Part shown: positions 41,411 to 44,999 of the stretch, one piece after another | How positions within the stretch are numbered: the stretch's first letter is position 1 | How the letters are laid out: each line of letters starts with the position of its first letter | IMG/VR virus record: IMGVR_UViG_3300037010_003556 | Coordinates: 1 to 44,999 of that record | DNA from: a virus | Direction: 5' to 3' (one strand) | DNA: 44,999 bases | The notes under the pieces: generated by a model | Databases searched by the model: none | What the model saw: the letters and a program-made list of their open reading frames with translations, nothing else | What the model was told of the DNA's origin: nothing | Position numbers and translations under genes: made by a program

Positions 41411-42550
41411 ATGAAGTCGGTTAATGAAATCAATGTCAAGGAAATGCGGCAAGTTATGAGCGAGTTCAATTCTATATTGACCAAACTCGGAAAACCCAAA
41501 ATCAAAGTGGTTGGAAAAACGGAGGACGTTATTAAAAATTTTTCCAACAAGATTGAATCTTTGAGTGAGGATGAACAGGAACAATTGACATCCTCAATTG
41601 TGGATTTCTATAACGATCTTTACGCAGATGAAATCGACGAGGAGGATTCGTCTGGATTAGAAAAAGAATTGGAAAAAGAACTTGACGAGGAGGATAATTC
41701 TGATCTTGACGATAAGGATGAGGATGAAGACAAAGATGGTACAGAAGAGGATGAAACCAATCTTGAAAAAGAGGATAAAACCAAAGGTCACAAAAAAGAA
41801 GAGGATGATTCCGATCTTGACGATGATGATTATTATCTTGACGAGGATGATTCCGATCTTGACGAGGAGGATGAAAACAAAGAGGACGAGACCAATCTTG
41901 AAGAAGAGGATAAAGTTCCAGTTGTCAAGGAAGAACCTAAGAAACGTGGGAGAAAACCAAAGGGATTTTCGGTTGTCGAGGAAGAGCCCAAGAAACGTGG
42001 GAGAAAACCAAGAGAAGCCTCTATTGTGCCGAAAGAGCCTAAGAAACGTGGGAGAAAGTTCAACACAAAGGCATATCAAGATAATGATGCGCCCGTCAAA
42101 GAATGTAAACGTCCGAGAAAACCTTTGCTCGATGGAGTAATGTCGAAACTGGTCTTTCCAAAGGAAGTATTAAGAGATGTGGATAAATTCATTCTTAATA
42201 ACAAACTTCCTAAAACAAAACTGAATGACAACATTATCCTGAAAGTTTTAATGAACGAGTCTGTTTCTTTGAGTGCAAAGGATATTTATACAGAAGCACA
42301 AAAGTATAGTGGGTTTAATCTCTCCTATGGACGTTGTAAATCGGAGATCGGCAAGCTTCGTTGTGTATGGTCGTTGCTTGCTCTTTACAATGAGGATAAA
42401 GGTTTGACTAAAAAGATCGGTCAAGCTCTCGCCCTTATGTTTGCAGGAGAGAAGATCACCGATAAAAATCTGGTTATTGATAGATCAACTATTACAGTAA
42501 TTCAACGTGCTCTCCGTGCAATTTATGATGTTGCTGTGAAGAAAGGATAA
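41411..42550 (+). CDS. Acidic/AT-hook protein with three RGRKP motifs
   Basis: 379 residues, ATG after GGAAGGGA. Residues 1-75 form a helical N-terminal domain; 75-170 are an acidic run of Asp/Glu (e.g. DDDDYYLDEDDSDLDEEDEN); then three AT-hook-like units EPKKRGRKPKG (174-185), EPKKRGRKPRE (190-201) and EPKKRGRKFN (207-217), which fit the minor groove of AT-rich DNA; the last 150 residues are a helical domain (YTEAQKYSGFNLSYGRCKSE, a possible winged helix). The repeats are near-identical at DNA level. Likely an AT-rich-DNA-binding factor, maybe for origin DNA or nucleoid. Confidence 0.75.
   Translation: MKSVNEINVKEMRQVMSEFNSILTKLGKPKIKVVGKTEDVIKNFSNKIESLSEDEQEQLTSSIVDFYNDLYADEIDEEDSSGLEKELEKELDEEDNSDLDDKDEDEDKDGTEEDETNLEKEDKTKGHKKEEDDSDLDDDDYYLDEDDSDLDEEDENKEDETNLEEEDKVPVVKEEPKKRGRKPKGFSVVEEEPKKRGRKPREASIVPKEPKKRGRKFNTKAYQDNDAPVKECKRPRKPLLDGVMSKLVFPKEVLRDVDKFILNNKLPKTKLNDNIILKVLMNESVSLSAKDIYTEAQKYSGFNLSYGRCKSEIGKLRCVWSLLALYNEDKGLTKKIGQALALMFAGEKITDKNLVIDRSTITVIQRALRAIYDVAVKKG
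41926..42062 (+). repeat. Tandem 48-57-base coding repeat (AT hooks)
   Basis: Three units reading (A/G)A(A/G)CC(T/C)AAGAAACGTGGGAG, then AAAACCAA or AAAGTTCAA, at about 41935, 41986 and 42034. Suggests recent unit duplication within the gene. Confidence 0.7.
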
Positions 42551-42552
42551 TT

Positions 42553-43527
42553 ATGTTAAACCAAATTCTTCAAACCATTGATTCGGTTTTATCTGAAAGC
42601 ACAGTCACAAGTTCTGGAAATCTTGTGTTTTCAAATGGAAAGAAGATTTGGGCATCTAATGGGAATATCTATATCCAAGCTGATATAGAATTCCCAAAAG
42701 GATGTTTCTATACACCAATTCTTTCCCATGCAATCAAGGCTTTGGGCGATCAATACAAAATGAGGGATGAAGAAACCTTTGTATATCTATCCAACAAGAA
42801 CAATAGATTCAAGATTGCAAAGGTAAACACTGAACCGGTTGAAATGTTGAAATTTGATCCCAATGGAGAATTGGAGGAATTTGATCTTGCAAATTTCAAA
42901 TTGGTTTTCGAAGGATCAGTAAAAAGCCGTTTAGCACAATTAGGTGCCGTATTCTTTGATTCAACAAACTTTTTTGCATCTGATAATTCAAAATTGATTG
43001 TACATCGACATAATTTAACTGTGCCAAACAAATTTCAAATTTTGGTGGATGTGGCGGATAAATTGATAAAATTCCAACCAAAATCGATTAGTGTGTCGGA
43101 TAAACTTTATGCAGAAAATCATATTCCATCCATGCAATTGATCCTTGCTCCAGTATTTAATGAAGAGCAAATTCCGTATGAATGTTTTTTGGATGGACAA
43201 CCAAAATTTTCTTTGGAAATTCCAGAATTGAATCAATTCATAGAGGATATGAAAACTGTTGTTCTTGGAACAATTGATGAAAAAATTATACATTTATCCA
43301 TAACTGAAAAAGGAATTAAATTGAAAGGTTCATCCTCCTATGGAGAACTTGAATCATTTCTTCCAACAAAGTCCTCAGTAAATTTATCCTTTAGAATTCT
43401 ATTGAAACATCTTGATGAGATTTCAGGATCAACAGCAGAGTTTGTAGATTTATCAGATAAAACCTTCCTAAGAACAAAAACAGACCAAACTACCAAAGTT
43501 ATTTTGATCAACACAATCAACGAATGA
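42553..43527 (+). CDS. Sliding-clamp-like protein (beta clamp fold candidate)
   Basis: 324 residues, begins two bases after the AT-hook gene. The alternating strand pattern and repeats such as GAVFFDSTNFFASDNSKLIV, HRHNLTVPNKFQILVDVADK and FSLEIPELNQFIEDMKTVVL resemble the domain architecture of bacterial/phage beta clamps (two or three similar domains; VFFDS... like the VLL-ATD-G-R elements). Just upstream of the polymerase, the expected position for a clamp. Diverged from cellular DnaN, so the call is moderate. Confidence 0.6.
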   Translation: MLNQILQTIDSVLSESTVTSSGNLVFSNGKKIWASNGNIYIQADIEFPKGCFYTPILSHAIKALGDQYKMRDEETFVYLSNKNNRFKIAKVNTEPVEMLKFDPNGELEEFDLANFKLVFEGSVKSRLAQLGAVFFDSTNFFASDNSKLIVHRHNLTVPNKFQILVDVADKLIKFQPKSISVSDKLYAENHIPSMQLILAPVFNEEQIPYECFLDGQPKFSLEIPELNQFIEDMKTVVLGTIDEKIIHLSITEKGIKLKGSSSYGELESFLPTKSSVNLSFRILLKHLDEISGSTAEFVDLSDKTFLRTKTDQTTKVILINTINE

Positions 43528-43538
43528 TAGGAGGATAA

Positions 43539-44999
43539 ATGGGCTTGTTTGATATTGATCCAATGATGGAAAATTGTGCAAAATGTGGATTGGATAAGAC
43601 ATGCAAAACTCCGAAAATGAAACCATCTGGATTAGGTTATAAACAAGCCCTCATCATTGGAGAAGCACCTGGAAAGACTGAAGATGATGAAGGAGAACAG
43701 TTTGTTGGAGAATCAGGCCAAGTTCTTCAAGAACAAATTCGGAATAATGGTTTATCCTTCAATAATGATTTTTGGAGGATAAACGCAGTAAATTGTTGGC
43801 CCAATATTTCTCGATCTAAATCCCGCACACCAATATCAAAAGAAATCAAACTTTGTAATCCTTATCTGAATTCCATCATTAAACAATTAGAACCAAAATA
43901 TATCCTTGTAGTTGGAGGAATTGCTCTTGAATCTGTTTTCCTTGGAGATTTTGAAAAAACTCCTATAACTGTACTTCATGGAAAAATCATTCCTGATCAA
44001 AAATATAAATGTTGGATACTTCCTGTTTTTCATCCAAGTTATATCATGCGAAATGAATATGATCAGAACCTGAAATGTGTTTATGAACGTGATATGTCAA
44101 GAGCAATTGGTTGGATAAAGAAAAAAAGAGAATTTCCAACATATAATTTGAAATATGATTTGATCACAGATTTTCCAACTATTATCCAAAAATTGAAAAA
44201 AATTGCACAGGAGAAAAAAACAGTTTATTTCGACTATGAAACTACTGGACTAAAACCGTTCAAAAATGGACATAAAATTGTTTGCGTTTCAATGTCTGTA
44301 AATAACGAAACCTTTGCTTTTCCTTTCCAATATCGAGGTATTTTCTCGTTGGATGAACAAGAACAAATTCGAAAACTTCTTGCAAGAATATTTTATGTTT
44401 GCCCATTGGAAGCACATAATTTCCAATTTGAAGATATATGGACAAGAAACATCATTGGTGTTCAGCCACAAAATTGGCGATTTGATACGATGATTGCAGC
44501 ACATATTCTGGATAACAGACAAGGTATTGCTGGATTGAAAATGCAAACCTATCTGAATTTTGGCATTCGTCCTTATGATCGACATGTATCCAGCTTCTTG
44601 AGTGCAGATGGATCAAATGAATTCAATAAAGTCGAGCAAATTCCTTTGATGGAATTATTGGAATATTGTGCGAAGGACTCGGGATACGGTGCAATGCTTT
44701 CTGCCATACAAAAGAAACAACTCATCCAACAAGACCTTATGAATCCATATAAATTATTCCATGAAGGAAATCTTGTACTTGCAGATATGCAGCAGCATGG
44801 AGTTTGTATGGATGAAAAACACTTTGAAGAACAGGAATCTATCCTTATAGAAAGAATTAAAAAAATAGAGGATGAATTGATGTCTTCAAATGAAAGTAGG
44901 AAATTTCATAATATTACTGGGCATGAAATCAATTTGAATTCAAATAAGGATATCAGTGTTTTGCTTTATGAAATTTTGAAATCAGACCCAAAATATACA
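43539..44999 (+). CDS. Uracil-DNA glycosylase / DNA polymerase I fusion, partial (C-terminus outside window)
   Basis: 487 codons seen, open to the right edge; ATG after ATAGGAGG. Residues 1-195 are a family-4-type uracil-DNA glycosylase: Fe-S ligands C13, C16, C86 and C106 (KLCNPYL), motif A GEAPG (41-45), followed by EQFVGESGQVL and motif B HPSYIM (165-170). Residues 225-390 are a DEDDy 3'-5' exonuclease: FDYETTG (D232, E234), AHNFQFED (292-299), LEYCAKDSGY (Y376 and D380). After 400 the sequence NPYKLFHEGNLVLADMQQHG is the usual opening of the PolA polymerase domain. The polymerase palm is beyond the edge. Such fusions can detect or remove uracil during synthesis. Confidence 0.9.
   Translation, partial: MGLFDIDPMMENCAKCGLDKTCKTPKMKPSGLGYKQALIIGEAPGKTEDDEGEQFVGESGQVLQEQIRNNGLSFNNDFWRINAVNCWPNISRSKSRTPISKEIKLCNPYLNSIIKQLEPKYILVVGGIALESVFLGDFEKTPITVLHGKIIPDQKYKCWILPVFHPSYIMRNEYDQNLKCVYERDMSRAIGWIKKKREFPTYNLKYDLITDFPTIIQKLKKIAQEKKTVYFDYETTGLKPFKNGHKIVCVSMSVNNETFAFPFQYRGIFSLDEQEQIRKLLARIFYVCPLEAHNFQFEDIWTRNIIGVQPQNWRFDTMIAAHILDNRQGIAGLKMQTYLNFGIRPYDRHVSSFLSADGSNEFNKVEQIPLMELLEYCAKDSGYGAMLSAIQKKQLIQQDLMNPYKLFHEGNLVLADMQQHGVCMDEKHFEEQESILIERIKKIEDELMSSNESRKFHNITGHEINLNSNKDISVLLYEILKSDPKYT

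Noticed and set aside
41657-42140. Minus- and plus-strand alternative frames across the acidic/AT-hook gene
   Set aside because: Low-complexity GAx/AAx codons leave other frames open; no independent ribosome sites.

Overview
The window is a contiguous piece of an AT-rich tailed-phage (Caudoviricetes) genome with siphovirus-like structural genes. The evidence is a head-to-tail structural block (terminase, portal, protease/scaffold, decoration protein, major capsid protein, connectors, tail tube, frameshifted tail chaperone, 2326-residue tape measure, distal tail proteins) and, on the other strand, a replication block (SF2 helicase, primase, DnaB-type helicase, clamp-like protein, uracil-DNA-glycosylase/PolA fusion). 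Genes are tightly packed with ATGA overlaps and strong AGGAGG-type ribosome sites. Promoters look like sigma-70 sites with TTGACN, a 17-base spacer and TATTTT. The host cannot be read directly. No tRNA, integrase, lysis gene or true CRISPR array was seen.

Layout. (1) 1-26450, minus strand: late structural operon, transcribed from about 26.54 kb leftwards and running off the left edge inside a tail gene. A fused GT4-GT9 glycosyltransferase and a small GT2-like protein sit between the head-completion and tail genes. Tail genes end with a four-fold LamG-like protein. (2) 26451-31364: gene-poor, repeat-rich divergent region that looks like a replication origin. It holds more than 20 TTGGATAA iterons in both orientations, an alternating CG/CA palindrome in an otherwise AT-rich context, a 36-bp-arm cruciform, a solitary element resembling a type II CRISPR repeat, a 39-bp tandem repeat of two 19/20-bp half-units, and only two convincing small minus-strand genes. 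(3) 31091-34583, plus strand: a hairpin-dense accessory cassette with a 54-aa cysteine-rich protein, a class II glutamine amidotransferase-like protein, a multi-zinc-ribbon amidoligase, two hydrophobic microproteins (22 and 28 aa) and a 75-aa acidic protein. (4) 34659-34796: five tandem 28-bp repeats followed by a good promoter. (5) 35007-44999, plus strand: tightly overlapped replication operon running off the right edge inside the polymerase gene.

How the genes work together: the minus-strand block builds and fills the capsid and assembles a very long tail (tape-measure length suggests roughly 350 nm). The plus-strand right block replicates the genome. The middle cassette most likely makes an amide-linked modification: a glutaminase domain supplies ammonia and the amidoligase joins an amine to a carboxyl group. 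Its substrate is unknown. The most interesting items are this GATase/amidoligase cassette with its microproteins and hairpins, the CRISPR-repeat-like element, and the layered origin region.
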